Origin: Rebecca billardiae RCC1528
Lineage: Eukaryota > Haptophyta
DNA: 64,000 nucleotides
Reading direction: 5' to 3'
Assembly: GCA_965240325.2 (NCBI GenBank)
Contig: OZ251240.1
Location: 124,001 to 188,000, forward strand
This document shows, piece by piece, positions 13,001 through 23,172 of this stretch. Made by a program: the position numbers and the translations under genes. Position 1 is the first letter of the stretch; every line of letters begins with the position of its first letter. A model generated the notes under the pieces. The model had not been told where the DNA came from. It saw nothing but the letters and a program-made list of their open reading frames with translations, and ran no database searches.

Positions 13001-14010
13001 AGCTCGATCGTCGCGCCGTCCGCCATGTCGCGCGCCGACGCGAGCTGGTCCTCCAGGTTGACAAACGCCTCGCCCAGCACCGCGCCGCCGCCCGCGCGCG
13101 CCGTGTCGCGCAGCGTGAAGAACACGTCCGTGTCGGAGCGCTCGGGCGTGCGCAGCGCGCGCTCGAGCAGGCGCCACGCGCGCGAGCCGCTGGCCACGTC
13201 GATGTGCGACACGTACTCAAAGTACACCGAGCGCTCCTCCGCGCCCACCGCGCGCGGCGGCGTGGTGAGCAGCGAGTGCGTCAGGCCCATCACGTCCACG
13301 TCCACCGCCACCTCGCGCACGCCCGCCGGCGCGCGCGCGCGCCACGAGACGCGCGAGACGGAGACCTTGATGGCCTCGCCGGCGGCGGCGCGCGCGGCCG
13401 ATCGCTGCGCCGCCTCCGCGTCCGCGCCGCCCGGCCGCTTGCTCGGGTCGATCGGCTTGAGCGAGGGGAACGGCGCCAGCGGCTCGGGCGGCGCCGCGTC
13501 GGCCGCGGTGCGCGCGGGCGGCACGGCGAGCGTGGCGGCGGTCGTGCCCATCGAGCCGTTCAGCGCCCGAAGCGCGCGCACGCACGTGACGCTCACGCGC
13601 ACCTCGGCGATTGGCTGGCCGTGCGCGTCCTCAAACGTGAGCGGCTCGTCCACCATGTCGCGCTCGGTACTCAGGAGCGACGGCAGCGAGATGCGCGCGG
13701 AGCCGACGCGCTCGCGCTGCGCGGGCTCGCGCAGCGTGAGGACGACGACGAGGGCCGACCGCCGAGGCGTCGAGAGCCGGTGCGCCGCGTCGTTCCACGC
13801 GCTCGTCGCGGGCACGAGCTCGACCGAAACGCGGTGCCGGAAGTCGATCGGCGCGTCGGTGCGGTGCGGCGCGGACGGCGCGGGCGGCTCGAGGCCGGCG
13901 ACGTCGATCTCGACGAGCACGCGCTCGAAGAGCGACGAGATGTCCCGCGCGAAGTCGCCGAGCCAGCGGAGCTCGCCGGCGACGACGTTGATGCGCTCCG
14001 CCTCCGTCAT
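1072..14010 (-). CDS. Giant tandem-C2 (RPGRIP1 C-terminal type) / EF-hand / coiled-coil protein
   Basis: Exons 14010-2105, 1980-1361 and 1256-1072 give about 4,236 aa. Introns are GTGAGC...CAG (124 bp, phase 2) and GTACGC...CAG (104 bp, phase 1); the second is less certain, and without it the frame stops at 1296. The first ATG of the frame is at 14010. Residues 1 to about 2,950 hold about 17 C2-like domains: a VDVMGL strand, a conserved W-x2-L-x2-AL helix, FTVRD, a GEAFVNLE/DL turn and a terminal LRVGVHALPLLRAV. This pattern matches the RPGR-interacting C2 domain at the C-terminus of RPGRIP1/RPGRIP1L, which belongs to the ciliary transition zone. Residues 2,970-3,680 hold seven EF-hand pairs (loops such as DADGDGKISFAEY; the seventh pair is degenerate). 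Then comes coiled coil (about 3,730-3,930), an eighth EF-hand pair and an IQ-like AIQRRARAR. I infer a Ca2+-responsive flagellar or basal-body scaffold. The architecture is one I do not recognise. Confidence 0.8.
3500..5100 (-). repeat. EF-hand-pair tandem repeats, about 345-bp period
   Basis: Five units each encode LGLSGSRLAELRESFARYD...DGDGKISFAEY (two EF-hands) plus a Pro/Ala linker. The second to fourth units are almost identical at the DNA level. The linkers vary more than the EF-hands. Two further, diverged pairs follow downstream in the protein. Confidence 0.92.
6233..12080 (-). repeat. Near-identical 1,014-1,026-bp coding tandem repeats
   Basis: Each unit encodes two C2 domains (about 342 aa). 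Five full units run from about 11340 down to 6233, and a sixth copy (12080-11340) shares the same sequence over its second part. The same segment, encoding EGFVNLEAMLTS, recurs near 11947, 10933, 9919, 8893, 7867 and 6841. Copies differ at only a handful of bases, including synonymous ones, plus a 12-bp (four-codon) insertion or deletion in the linker (SVAAVPP versus SVAASVAAAPP). This indicates recent duplication or ongoing homogenisation. Confidence 0.95.
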
Positions 14011-14372
14011 GCTGGCGGCAAGGCGCCAAGGCGTGTGTTTTGGCCACTTGAACTCAGCCGTCGGCAGGCGGCAGGCAGACCGTCGTCGTTCCGCTCGCGC
14101 GCCGTGCCGCCGTCGTCGGCGCGACTCTGTGTTCACATCATTCTGATGACAGTCACGATGTCACTGTCATATGCACTGGGCCGAAATCCCTAATCGACGC
14201 GGTCAGTTGGGGCGCGCACTTCGCCCTATGATGACTGACGCACAGTGACGACGACAACAGCCGCGTCAGTTGCAGCTTTTTGGCTGCCACTTTCGCCGCC
14301 GCTGCTTGAAGCTGCAAGCGGGGGCTTGGGACAGCTGGTGCGAGGGCGCCTCGACTCGCCAGCGGCCCGGCG
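14011..14372. promoter_or_regulatory. Shared divergent promoter of giant C2/EF-hand gene and SSNA1
   Basis: Only 362 bp separate the two ATGs, so both promoters must lie here. I looked for an RFX X-box, the usual ciliary gene element, and saw no convincing one. TGACRCA-like words near 14150 and 14240 are noted without a claim of function. Confidence 0.55.
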
Positions 14373-14835
14373 ATGGCGCAGCAGGGTGCCACGCTGCAGA
14401 ACTACAACAATGATCTCGTCAGATGTGCGTGCCGCGCGCGCGCGCGCTCCAGCCCCCGCCGCGCGGTCGTTGCGCGCCCCCGCGGCGGCGGCGGCGGTCG
14501 CGCTGACTCGCGGGCTCGCTCCCCGTCCGCCGTCCTCGCCGGGCCACTCAGGCATCGAGGACTTGCGGGAGAAGCGCGAGGAGGTGAACCGCGCGATCGC
14601 CGCGGACGAGGAGGAGAAGGCGAAGATCCAGAACGACCTTCGCATCCTCACCGAGAGGCTCTCGCGGCTAAACGACGGGCTGGCGCGCAAGATCTCCTCG
14701 CGCAACGAGTACGACCGCACGATCCAGGAGACGGAGGCGGCGTACCAAAAGATCTTAGAGAGCTCGCAGACGCTGCTGCACGTGCTCAAGCGCGAGAGCG
14801 TCAACCTCTCGAAGAAGAAGCAGGTCTCCTCCTGA
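14373..14835 (+). CDS. SSNA1: SSNA1/DIP13 microtubule-binding basal-body protein
   Basis: Exons 14373-14424 and 14552-14835 (intron GTGCGT...CAG, 127 bp, phase 1) give 111 aa, close to the usual 110-120 aa. The spliced protein begins [18 protein letters not shown], and its C-terminal half carries [30 protein letters not shown] and VLKRE, which are hallmarks of the family. SSNA1 is a single long coiled coil that self-assembles into fibrils on microtubules. It localises to centrioles and basal bodies, and it promotes microtubule branching and flagellar assembly. The splice is required: neither frame alone holds both conserved ends. It lies head-to-head with another probable ciliary gene. Confidence 0.95.
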
Positions 14836-15683
14836 GCGGCCTGCGCAGCAGCGTGCGCGCGCCGCGGGCGCGCCTGGCTGCCGGGGGCGCCGCCGGGCGC
14901 GAGCGCCGCGCGGGGGGCGCGGCGGCCATGCGGGGCACCCGGCCGCTGGGGATGCCGAGCGGCCGCGCCGAGCGACGACGCACGTCGGCGCCGTGCGCGG
15001 GCTGCGAGGCCGGGGCTCGCGAGCCCGGGCGTGCCGGCGTGTCGCCATCGGCCAGCCGGATGGCTTTGGGGCGCGAGCCGGCTGAGCCGCCGCGCCGGGG
15101 CGGCCATCACCGCGAGCGCGTCGCGGCGCCAGCACATCAGCTTAGGACACCGTCGGCCGCGGAGCGCCCTCGGTGGCGCTCGGCGCATGGCCCATGGCCG
15201 GCCGGCTGGTTCTGGTGAGCTGCGCCGAGCTCAGCGTCGTGCGCTGCGGCACTGCCAAGGCCGCCCATTCAGCCGCTGATCGTGGCCGCGTGCCGCCCGC
15301 CGCACGGGCCGGGAGTGGTCGTCAAGCCGGCGGCGCCGCCGCCGGGCAGGCCACGGCACACGTGCGGGCCTCCGATGAACACTCGCCACTAAGTTGACTT
15401 AGTCGTCAGCATTGTACTGTAAACGTGGTCGCCCCCGGGGAACCGTCGTCGTGGTCGTCGTCGCGACCACTGCCCGCCCGGCGCCCGGCTTACTGTGCTG
15501 ATGTAGTATCATGTAGTACGTACTAAGGCTACAGTTTACTAAGAATAAGAGACGCACACAGTAAGCCGACTATCGTCAGCAGTCGCGGGCGAATATGCTT
15601 ATTTGCTGGCTCGCTCGCCCTGCGCGCGTACGGTACACCAACGGTGCCGACGGGCGGCTCGCGCGGCGGGCGCCATCGCCGCC
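14836..15683. other. Intergenic stretch, no gene seen
   Basis: GC-rich sequence after SSNA1 turns into more balanced DNA near 15380-15600. A 25-bp motif at 15529-15553 recurs inverted at 63110-63134. No open frame here looks like protein. Confidence 0.5.
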
Positions 15684-18600
15684 ATGCGACCGCACGTGCC
15701 GCCGGCGCAGCCGGCGACGGCGGGGCTCGGCGCGGAGGCGATCGGCGCGTCGGGCACGGCGGACGACCCGATCGACCTGTCGCGCAAGAAGCGGCGGCTG
15801 TACGCCGCGCACGACGCGGCGCAGCCGGTGGGCGGCGCGCTCGGCGAGAGGGCGGCCGCCTCCGAGCCGGGCGCGCGCGAGTGCGGCGCGCACGGCGCGC
15901 GCGCGCACGGCGCGCCGGAGCCCGGCGGCGCGCCCGCCGCCCGCCCGCCGGACGCCGCGCCCCGCCCGCCCGCGCCGGACTGGAGCGCCGCGCAGTCCGC
16001 GCTGCTGCGCGTGGACGATCTGATAGGCCGGCTGGCCGAGTGGCAGCAGCGCGCGGAGCCGGGCCTGTACGGCGCGTGGGAGGCGCACCGCGCGGAGTGG
16101 CGCGCGCGGAGCCAGCTCGCGGCCTCGCACGCCGCGCTCGAGCAGCTCCTGCACCAGCTCGTCTGCGAGCGCCTCCCCCTGCAGCTGGCCGCGCGCGCCG
16201 TGCCCGCCTCGCTGCTGTTCGAGTCAGGCTCGCCGTGGGCGGCGATGCGCACGCCGCAGCAGGGGCTGGCGGGCGTGGTCGCGCTGGAGGAGGCGCTGCG
16301 GGCGTGGGCGGCGGAGCGCGCGCCGGGCGTGCTGCCGCCCGCGCCGCACCCGCCGCTGACCGCCGCCGTCCCGCCCGCGCCGACGCCGGAGCGCGCACGG
16401 CCCGAGGGCGGCGGCGCGCGCGCGGCCGAGCCGCCACCCGTGCGCGCCGACGGCCGCGGCGGCGAGCAGGCGGCGCGCGCGCAGCTCGCGCCGTCGCCCA
16501 CCACGCGGCTGGCGGCGGCGGCGGCCTCGACGCCGGCCCCTTCGCCGCTGGTGCAGCCGAGCGTCTCGGTCACGCCGCCGCCGCCCGCCGCCGCGCCGCG
16601 CGCGCCGCCGCCGCGCGCGCCGCCGCCCGCGCGCGCCGACGCGGCGCCGAGCGCGGCAGCCGCTGGCGGCGCGCGCGCCGAGGCGCCTGCGCGCCCCGAC
16701 GGCCGCGCCGGCGAGCAGGCGGCGCGAGCGCAGTTCGCGCCGTCGCCCACCACCCGCCTGGCGGCGGCCGCAGCGTCCGCCGCGCCGCCGCCACCGCCGC
16801 CACCGATCGCGCGGGCCGCGCCGCCGCAGCCGGCCGCGGCGGCGGTGGCGGTGGCGGCGCCCGCGCGCGCCGACACCGCGCCGCGCGCGGCAGCCGGCGG
16901 CGGCGGGCACGCCGACTCGCCCTCGCGCCCCGACGACCCCGCCGGCGCGCAAGCGGCGCGGGCGCAGCTCCCGCCGTCGCCCACACCGCGCCGCCTGGCG
17001 GCGCCGAGCGCGCCCGCCGCCGCGCGTCCGCCGTCACAGCCGCCGCCGGGCTCCGACCCGCCGCCGGCGCCGCGCTCGCCACGGCCGCCCGGCGCGGCGC
17101 CCGCGGCGGCTGGCGGCGCGAGCGCCGCGAGCGCGCCGGCCGTGGGCGCACCGGCCGCTGCCACGCCCGCCGGCGCGGCCGCCGCGCCCGCCGCGCAGAA
17201 CGCGCCCGCGCCGAGCGCGGCCGGCTGCGCGGCGGGCGGCGGTGCGCGCTGCTGCGGCGCTGCTTGCTGCAGCACCGCGCTGGTGCGCGCACCGCCCGGC
17301 GGCGCGTCGGGCGCGGCCCTGCCCGTGGCGGGCAGCCTGCCCGCGCGGCCCGCCCCCGCGGCGGCGCACGCCGCGGGCTCGAGCGCGGACGACGCCGCCG
17401 CTTGCGCCGCAGCCGCCGCGTACGCCCGGCTGGGGCTGCGCGTGCTCGCGCGCCGCCAGCTCTCAGCCAACTGGCTCAAGAAGCGCGTGGTGCTGCTGGG
17501 GCAGCAGGAGTGGCAGGCGCTCAGGCGGAGGGCAGGCGCGGGGGGCGGGCCGGGCGCGGCGGGGGGCGCGCTGCCGCGGCTGCTGCTGCGCGCGCTGGAC
17601 AAGGGCGAGCTCGAGCAGCCGTGCGCGCAGCCGCAGCCGCAGCCGCGCGACCAGCCGCCTGCCGGCGCGCCATCGGCTGGGCGGTGCGGCGGCGGCCCCG
17701 CGGCGCAGGCGTGGGCGCAGGAGTGGGAGGTGGCGCTCTCGCTCGGCTACCCGCGGCTGCACCGCGTCGGCCCGCTGCTGCACGGGCTGCTACACCGGGG
17801 CATGGGCGTGGGCGACTACTTCGTGCTGCTCTGCAGAGACGCCCAGCGCTGCCAGCACGAGCCAAGCGGCGCGGGCGGCGCGGCGGGCGGCGCGCCCGCC
17901 GCCCTCGGCTCGGGCTGTGCGCCGTGCGCCGAGCTGCTCGTCACGTGGGAGCGCGCGGCGCTGGTGGACGCCAACAGGCGGCTGGGGTACGGGCCTGCCT
18001 GTGAAGCGCAGGGGCAGCCGCAGGGGCAGCAGGCCGAGCACAGCAGCGCCGCGCTCCGGCTGCTGCTCGGACCGGCCGGCGGCGCGCCGCGCGCGCCGCG
18101 GCCGCGCGCCGCGCCGCGGCGCCGCGCGGCGGCGGGGGCCGTGGGCGGCAGCGGCAGCGGCAGTGCGCTGGCCACGGCCATGGCTACGGCCACGCCCCTC
18201 ACGGCCACGCCCCTCACGGCCACGCCCCTCGGCAACGACCACGCGGAAGCGGCGGCGGCGGCGGCGGCGTTCCCGCGCGCGGCGACGCGCGCGGTGGCGC
18301 GGCCGGCGGCGGCGAGGCCCATCGGCGTCGAGGGCGTCGAGGAGCTGGACACCGACTCGGACGGCTCGGACGGCGCGCCCTCCGCGCGCGCGCCCGCGCC
18401 GCCCGCGCCGTGGCGCTGCTCCGCGCTCAGCGCGCCCGCGGCGCGCGCCACGCCCGCCGCTCCGGCCGCGCCGCCCGCGCCTTACCAGCTCGAGTGGGCG
18501 GCGCAGCTGAGCGCGCGCGCGGCGCGGAACGACGCGTGGGGCGTGGCGCACGCGCTGTACACCATGCTGCGCGCGCAGCCCCCCGCCTGCCCCGCCGGCG

Positions 18601-19999
18601 CGCGCCCGCCCCCGCTGCTGCCGCTGCTGCTGCAGCTGATGCGCGCGCAGGCCGCCGCCGGGCGGCGCACCGCGCTCGAGCTGGCGGCGCGCGCGCACGC
18701 GACGGAGGCGGCGGTGGTGCTCGGCTCGGCGCTGGGCGGCGCGGCGGCGGAGGCGGACGCGCGCGCCGCGCAGCCCGGCGCGCAGCACACCGCGTGGGCG
18801 CGCGCGCTGCTCCTCCAGCTCGCCGCCTGCCCGGAGGTGCGCGCCCACGCGCGCACGGCGCGCGCGCTGCTGCTGGCCGCCCACGGCGGCGACGCGGGCG
18901 CCGTGCCGGCCGCGCTGTGGCCGCCGATGCCCCGGGCGGCGCGCTCGCGCGGGGAGCTGTCGGAAGACGTGGCGGAGGGCGCGGAGGGCGCGCACCTCGC
19001 CGTGGCCGCGATCAACGAGGTGGACGACGAGGTGCGCGCACGCCCTGCGCGCACGCCCTGCGCGCACGCCCTGCGCGCACGCCCTGCGCGCGGCGCCCTG
19101 CGCGCGGCGCCGCCGGCCTCGGCGCGGGACGCGCGCGCGCACACGCCGCCCCCGCCCGCGCGCGCCCGCGCGCGCCCGCGCGCAGCCGCTGCCGCGGTTC
19201 GTGTACGTGAGCGGCCCGCTGCCCTCCGCCTCCGTGCTCGGCGTCAATTGGGGCGCGGGGCCGCCGCCCTCGCGCACGCTCGGCGCGCGCCTCTGCCTCT
19301 TCCGCACGCGCGGCCGGGGCTGGGGCGTGCAGGCGGCGCAGCGCATCAGGTGCGTGCGCGGCGCGCTGTGCGCGCTGTGCGCGCTGGCGCCCGCGCGCCC
19401 CTGCTGCGCCCGCGCTGCTGCGCCCGCGCTGCTGCGCCCGCCGCCCGCCCGCCCGCCGCTTTGCCCACCCGGCGGCCCGCGCGCCGCTCGCGCGCGCACG
19501 GCCCGCGCGCGCGCAGCAAGGGCGAGTTCGTGTGCATGTACGCGGGCGAGGTGCTCGACCAGGACGCGGCGGAGGGCAGGGCGCAGAGCAGCGGCGCGTA
19601 CATCTTCGACGTGCGCCAGGGCCGCGACTGGCTCTGCGTCGACGGCTGCGCGCACCGCGGCGTCGCGTCGTTCATCAACTTTGGGTGCGAGCCCAACCTC
19701 AAGCCGGGCGCGGTGACGCTGCAGAGCGGGCGCACGCTGATCGGCTTCTACGCGCGGACGGACATCTACCCGGTGCGCGCGCGCGGCGCGCGCGCGGGGG
19801 GGGCGGGCGGCGCCGCGCGCCGCGCCGCCAAACCCGAACCCGCGCGCGCAACCGCCCGGCGCGCGCTCGGCGTGCGCGGCGGCTGTGCCGGCAGGGCCAG
19901 GAGCTCACGTACGTGCGCGACCCGGACGAGCGCGTGGGCAAGGCGGAGGGCGGGCTGCTGTGCTTGTGCGGCAGCGCCACCTGCAGAGGCACGTACTAG
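15684..19999 (+). CDS. SET-domain histone-lysine methyltransferase, SUV39/G9a class
   Basis: Exons 15684-19031, 19186-19349, 19517-19772 and 19895-19999 give about 1,290 aa; introns of 154, 167 and 122 bp have GTGCGC, GTGCGT and GTGCGC donors. The ATG at 15684 has GCCGCC before it. Splicing restores the continuous C-terminal domain: INEVDDEPLPRFVYV (pre-SET-like entry), GRGWGVQAAQRISKGEFV, YAGEVL, ASFINFGCEPNL, GQELTY and the post-SET CLCGSATCRGTY (CxCx4CRG). This class methylates H3K9 using S-adenosylmethionine. The usual pre-SET zinc-cluster cysteines are not seen, and NHSC is NFGC. Residues 29-38 read PIDLSRKKRR, a CtBP-type PxDLS motif followed by a basic nuclear signal. The middle is Pro/Ala-rich low complexity with three imperfect repeats. 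Its substrate is not certain. Confidence 0.85.
16440..17010 (+). repeat. Three imperfect ~240-bp repeats inside SET gene
   Basis: Segments near 16440, 16690 and 16930 each encode R-x-D-G-R-x-GEQAARAQ-x-APSPTTRLAAA-like text separated by Pro/Ala linkers. This is an unordered, repeat-expanded region ahead of the catalytic domain. Confidence 0.8.
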
Positions 20000-20135
20000 C
20001 TAGCCCGCGCTCCCCGCCTCGCCCGCGGGCGCACGCACGTCCGCGTGTCAGCGTAGCGTGGCGGCGCCGCTCAGCCGGTGTCTGTCGGCCGGCCTCTTCT
20101 GACGAACCTGCGGACGCGCCGACGATCGCTGATTG

Positions 20136-21656
20136 ATGGCCATGCCGTCGCTCGCGCTCGTGCTCGCCGCGGCGTGCTGCGCGCACGTCGCGCCGCCGCG
20201 CGGCGGCGGGGCGCCGTGGCGCTCGGCGGCGCTCGGCGGCGCGCGCGTCGCCGCGCCGCGCGGCCGCGTGCTCGGCTCCTCCGCGCGCCGGCCCGACGAG
20301 CCCGCCGCCACGCCCGCCGCGTGGCCGGCGGGCGGCGGCGACGCGTCGGCCGACGCGGGCGCAGAGACGTCCGTGCTCGGCGCGGCGGCGCTGGTGGCGG
20401 GCACGACGGTGGGCGCGGGGATCCTCGCCCTCCCCGCCGCCACGCTCGGCGCGGGCTTCCTCCCCTCCTCCGCCGTCCTCCTCCTCGCGTGGCTCTACAT
20501 GGCGAGCACGGGCCTGCTGATCGCCGAGGCGACCGTCAACGAGGTGTGCGCGGCGGGCACGGCCGGGCTGGGGCTGCTCGCGACGTCGGAGCGGGTGCTG
20601 GGCAAGGCGGGCGCGCGGCTGGCCGGCGCGGCCTACCTGCTCATCCACTACGCGCTGCTCACCGCGTACTGCGCCGAGGGCGGCGACAACCTGCTCGCGC
20701 TCGCCGGCTCGGCCGCGGGCGCGCTCGGGCTGCCCGCGCCGCCGCAGCTGCCGGCCGCGGCGGAGGCGGCGCTGTTCGCGGGCGTGTTCGGCGGCGGGAT
20801 CGCGCTGGCGGACGGCGCGCTGCTCGAGGCGGCCAACTCCGCGCTCGTGCTGCTCGTCGTCGCCTCCTTCGGCGCGCTCGTCCTCGCAGGAGCGCCGGGC
20901 GTGGACGTGGCGCGGCTGAGCGCGCTGCCGCCGGGCGGCGTCGGCGGCAGCGCGGGCGCCGCGTGGGCGTGCGTGCCGATCTGCATCCTCTCGCTGGTGT
21001 ACCACAACGTCGTGCCGCTCCTCGCGACGCAGCTGCGCGGCGACATGCGCAAGCTGCGCGCCGCCATCGTCGGCGGCTCCGCCGTGCCGCTGCTCATGTT
21101 CGTGCTGTGGAACGGCGTGGTGCTCGGCCAGCGCGCGCTCGGCGCGGCGGGCGTGGGCGCGGCCGGCGGCGGCGGCGCCGCCGCCGCCATCGACCCGATC
21201 GACGCGATCACGGCGGGCGCGGCGGCGGGCGGCGAGGCGGGGCTGCTGCCGCTGATCGTGCCCGTCTTCTCCGAGGCGGCCATCATCACCTCCTTTGTGG
21301 GCTTTGTCTACGGCCTGTACGACTTCTGCACGGACGCGCTCGGCGTGCAGCCGGGCGACCGCTCGCGCGACCCCTTGCTGTACGGCGCCATCCTGCTGCC
21401 GCCCGTCGCCGTGGTCGCGCTCGACCCGGACGTGTTCATGCGCGCGCTGGACACGGCGGGCACGTTCGGCATCTCGACGCTGTTCGGCCTCCTCCCCGCC
21501 GCGATGGTCTGGCGCCAGCGCTACGGCGGCCCCGAGCGCCCCGCCCCGGCGGTCGAGCCCGCGCTGCCGGGCGGCCGCGCGTCGCTCGTCGCCATCGTCG
21601 CGCTCGCGTGCGCCGTCATCGGCGAGGGCGCGCTCGACCAGCTCGGGCTGCTCTGA
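20136..21656 (+). CDS. Aromatic amino acid permease family transporter, probably plastid-targeted
   Basis: The protein is 506 aa without introns. After about 80 N-terminal residues comes GTTVGAGILALPAATLGAGF, the TM1 signature of the tryptophan/tyrosine permease (HAAAP) family. About ten more hydrophobic segments follow, with the family's YHNVVPLLATQLRGD and EAAIITSFVGFVYGLYD. The family carries Trp/Tyr/Phe by H+ symport. The N-terminus is a hydrophobic signal-like stretch (LALVLAAACCAHVAPP) and then an Arg/Ala-rich region, as expected for a bipartite leader into a secondary plastid; this location is inferred. The first ATG is at 20136; a second at 20142 is possible. Substrate cannot be read from sequence. 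Confidence 0.85.
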   Translation: MAMPSLALVLAAACCAHVAPPRGGGAPWRSAALGGARVAAPRGRVLGSSARRPDEPAATPAAWPAGGGDASADAGAETSVLGAAALVAGTTVGAGILALPAATLGAGFLPSSAVLLLAWLYMASTGLLIAEATVNEVCAAGTAGLGLLATSERVLGKAGARLAGAAYLLIHYALLTAYCAEGGDNLLALAGSAAGALGLPAPPQLPAAAEAALFAGVFGGGIALADGALLEAANSALVLLVVASFGALVLAGAPGVDVARLSALPPGGVGGSAGAAWACVPICILSLVYHNVVPLLATQLRGDMRKLRAAIVGGSAVPLLMFVLWNGVVLGQRALGAAGVGAAGGGGAAAAIDPIDAITAGAAAGGEAGLLPLIVPVFSEAAIITSFVGFVYGLYDFCTDALGVQPGDRSRDPLLYGAILLPPVAVVALDPDVFMRALDTAGTFGISTLFGLLPAAMVWRQRYGGPERPAPAVEPALPGGRASLVAIVALACAVIGEGALDQLGLL

Positions 21657-21921
21657 GCCCGGGCGCGTGCAGGCCGCCGCGCGCGAGATCGGGCGCGTGC
21701 GCGTGCATGCGCATGGCTGCGGCACACAGCGGTCACGGGCGCGCAGCGAGTGGTGCGCACGGCTCTGTTTCGAATCGAGAGCCTGGTTCCGCTGCCAGCC
21801 TGGTGCCGGTGGGGTGGTGCCCACTGACCACATTGACACCAGCTGAAGACGAACGGCTGAGAGTCTTGAAGCGGCGGAAATACCGGCGGCCAGGTTTTTG
21901 ACTTTTTTCCGCCAATCGTGC

Positions 21922-21977
21922 TATTATAAAAATCGGAGCATCAGGCGGACGCGGACGATGGCTGCCGGTATAAAAAG
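21922..21977 (+). promoter_or_regulatory. Two TATA-box-like sites
   Basis: ATTATAAAAAT and GGTATAAAAAGTG lie about 45 bp apart on the plus strand, 280-330 bp before the small frame at 22257. TATAAAA words are rare in this GC-rich window, so a pol II promoter for a small or non-coding transcript is plausible but unproven. Confidence 0.35.
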
Positions 21978-22256
21978 TGTCAGCTGGCGCGAATCTTTGC
22001 TACAGCAAAGCGGACGGATGCCGGAATCTTGGAGGACCCTCGGCAGCGGAGGAATCCAACTTGGGAACTTGGGCAGGCACCCGGCGTGCATCTAAAAAAA
22101 GCGCAGCCTCGCGAAGCGTCGCGCTGGCCACACGCCGGCTTCAGCAGCGTCCAGCGGCAACGTCAACGCCCAGCCGCTGCCAGCCCCTTTCTCTCGCGAA
22201 CGCCACTGCCAGCTGATCACCCCCTCCCGGGAAAGCACCCCGCAACGCCGTCCGTC

Positions 22257-22460
22257 ATGGAGCACCCGACCGAGCTTCTGCGCGTGGACAGCCTCTCGTC
22301 GAACGGCACGACCATCGTCCTCTCGTCGAGGCGAACCACATCCGAGCTCTCCGACTCGCCGCCGCGCTCCCCGGAGCACGGCATGCCCTTGGCCGGCGCC
22401 AGCCGCCCGTCGGAGCAGCCGGAGTCGCTGCGGCCGCAGCGCGCGGGCGCGCAGGAATGA
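22257..22460 (+). CDS. Doubtful small protein or first exon
   Basis: A 67-residue frame starts with MEHPTELLRVDSLSSNG and is rich in Ser, Pro and Arg (TSELSDSPPRSPEH). Its residue use looks more protein-like than the shadow frames nearby, and TATA-like sites lie upstream. I recognise no family. It could be a first exon or chance. Confidence 0.22.
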   Translation: MEHPTELLRVDSLSSNGTTIVLSSRRTTSELSDSPPRSPEHGMPLAGASRPSEQPESLRPQRAGAQE

Positions 22461-23172
22461 GCGGACGAGCGTCAAGCACGTGCTCGCGCACTCCGGCCCT
22501 GACCGGCATGTACGTGTTCGACTCGCACACCCGTCTACCCACCCCCGCCCCAGCGCGACGACGGGCAGCGCGGCGGCGGCGGCCCCGAGAGGCACAAGGG
22601 CTGCGCGGCTCAGCCTGAGCGGCCGGCGTGGCTTCACACGCGTCGGCGGGGCTGCGCAGGCGGCGGCGTCGAAGCTCGCATGGCCTCTCGTGGCTGCCAC
22701 AGCCTGGTGCCGCTTGTCTGGACCGACACGCCGGCCCTCCGAGGCCGACTCGTCCACGGTACGCGCAGCAGCCGTGAGCGGCCCGAGGTTAACCCGGACT
22801 ATCCGGCGGGGCCTGGCGCAACGATGCCTCATTTGATCTTCAGCGACGGTATACAGCCACTACTCTGAGACGCGCGTTGGTGCTACCACAGCGCGGCAAT
22901 GTACATTATCAAACGTCCATCATATCTGCATTCACCTCGACGGCGGTGTCAAAGCAGTCATGTCGGTCAGCTGACTCGGGCGCGAGCCGGCGAGCGTAAC
23001 CTGCTTCACTACCCAACTGCTCCGCCCGCCGAATTCTGCACGAGCCGCCAGCTATGAGAAACGGCGGAGCGCGGATATTCGTTGAGCGGCTTTTTCCCGA
23101 CGATTGCGGCTCGAATTCTCACGCCAGCCGGGCGCCCGACGCTCCGCCTCGGCGCACCGCGCGCTCCGCAGG

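Larger units (their letters stand above)
21657..23172. other. Gene-poor spacer with TATA-like sites and one doubtful small frame
   Basis: The stretch is less GC-rich than its neighbours. It holds TATAAAA words near 21924 and 21969 and a short frame at 22257-22460 (listed separately). Nothing else supportable is seen up to the PDI start. Confidence 0.45.

Noticed and set aside
14011-14136. N-terminal extension of the giant protein to 14136
   Set aside because: That frame start is a GTG codon and the added 42 residues are Arg-rich noise; the first ATG is at 14010.
5914-14193. A 2,759-codon plus-strand open frame rich in His/Arg/Ala
   Set aside because: Another shadow of the same repeats; composition (HARREVEVELAP and similar) has no protein-like pattern beyond the repeat period.
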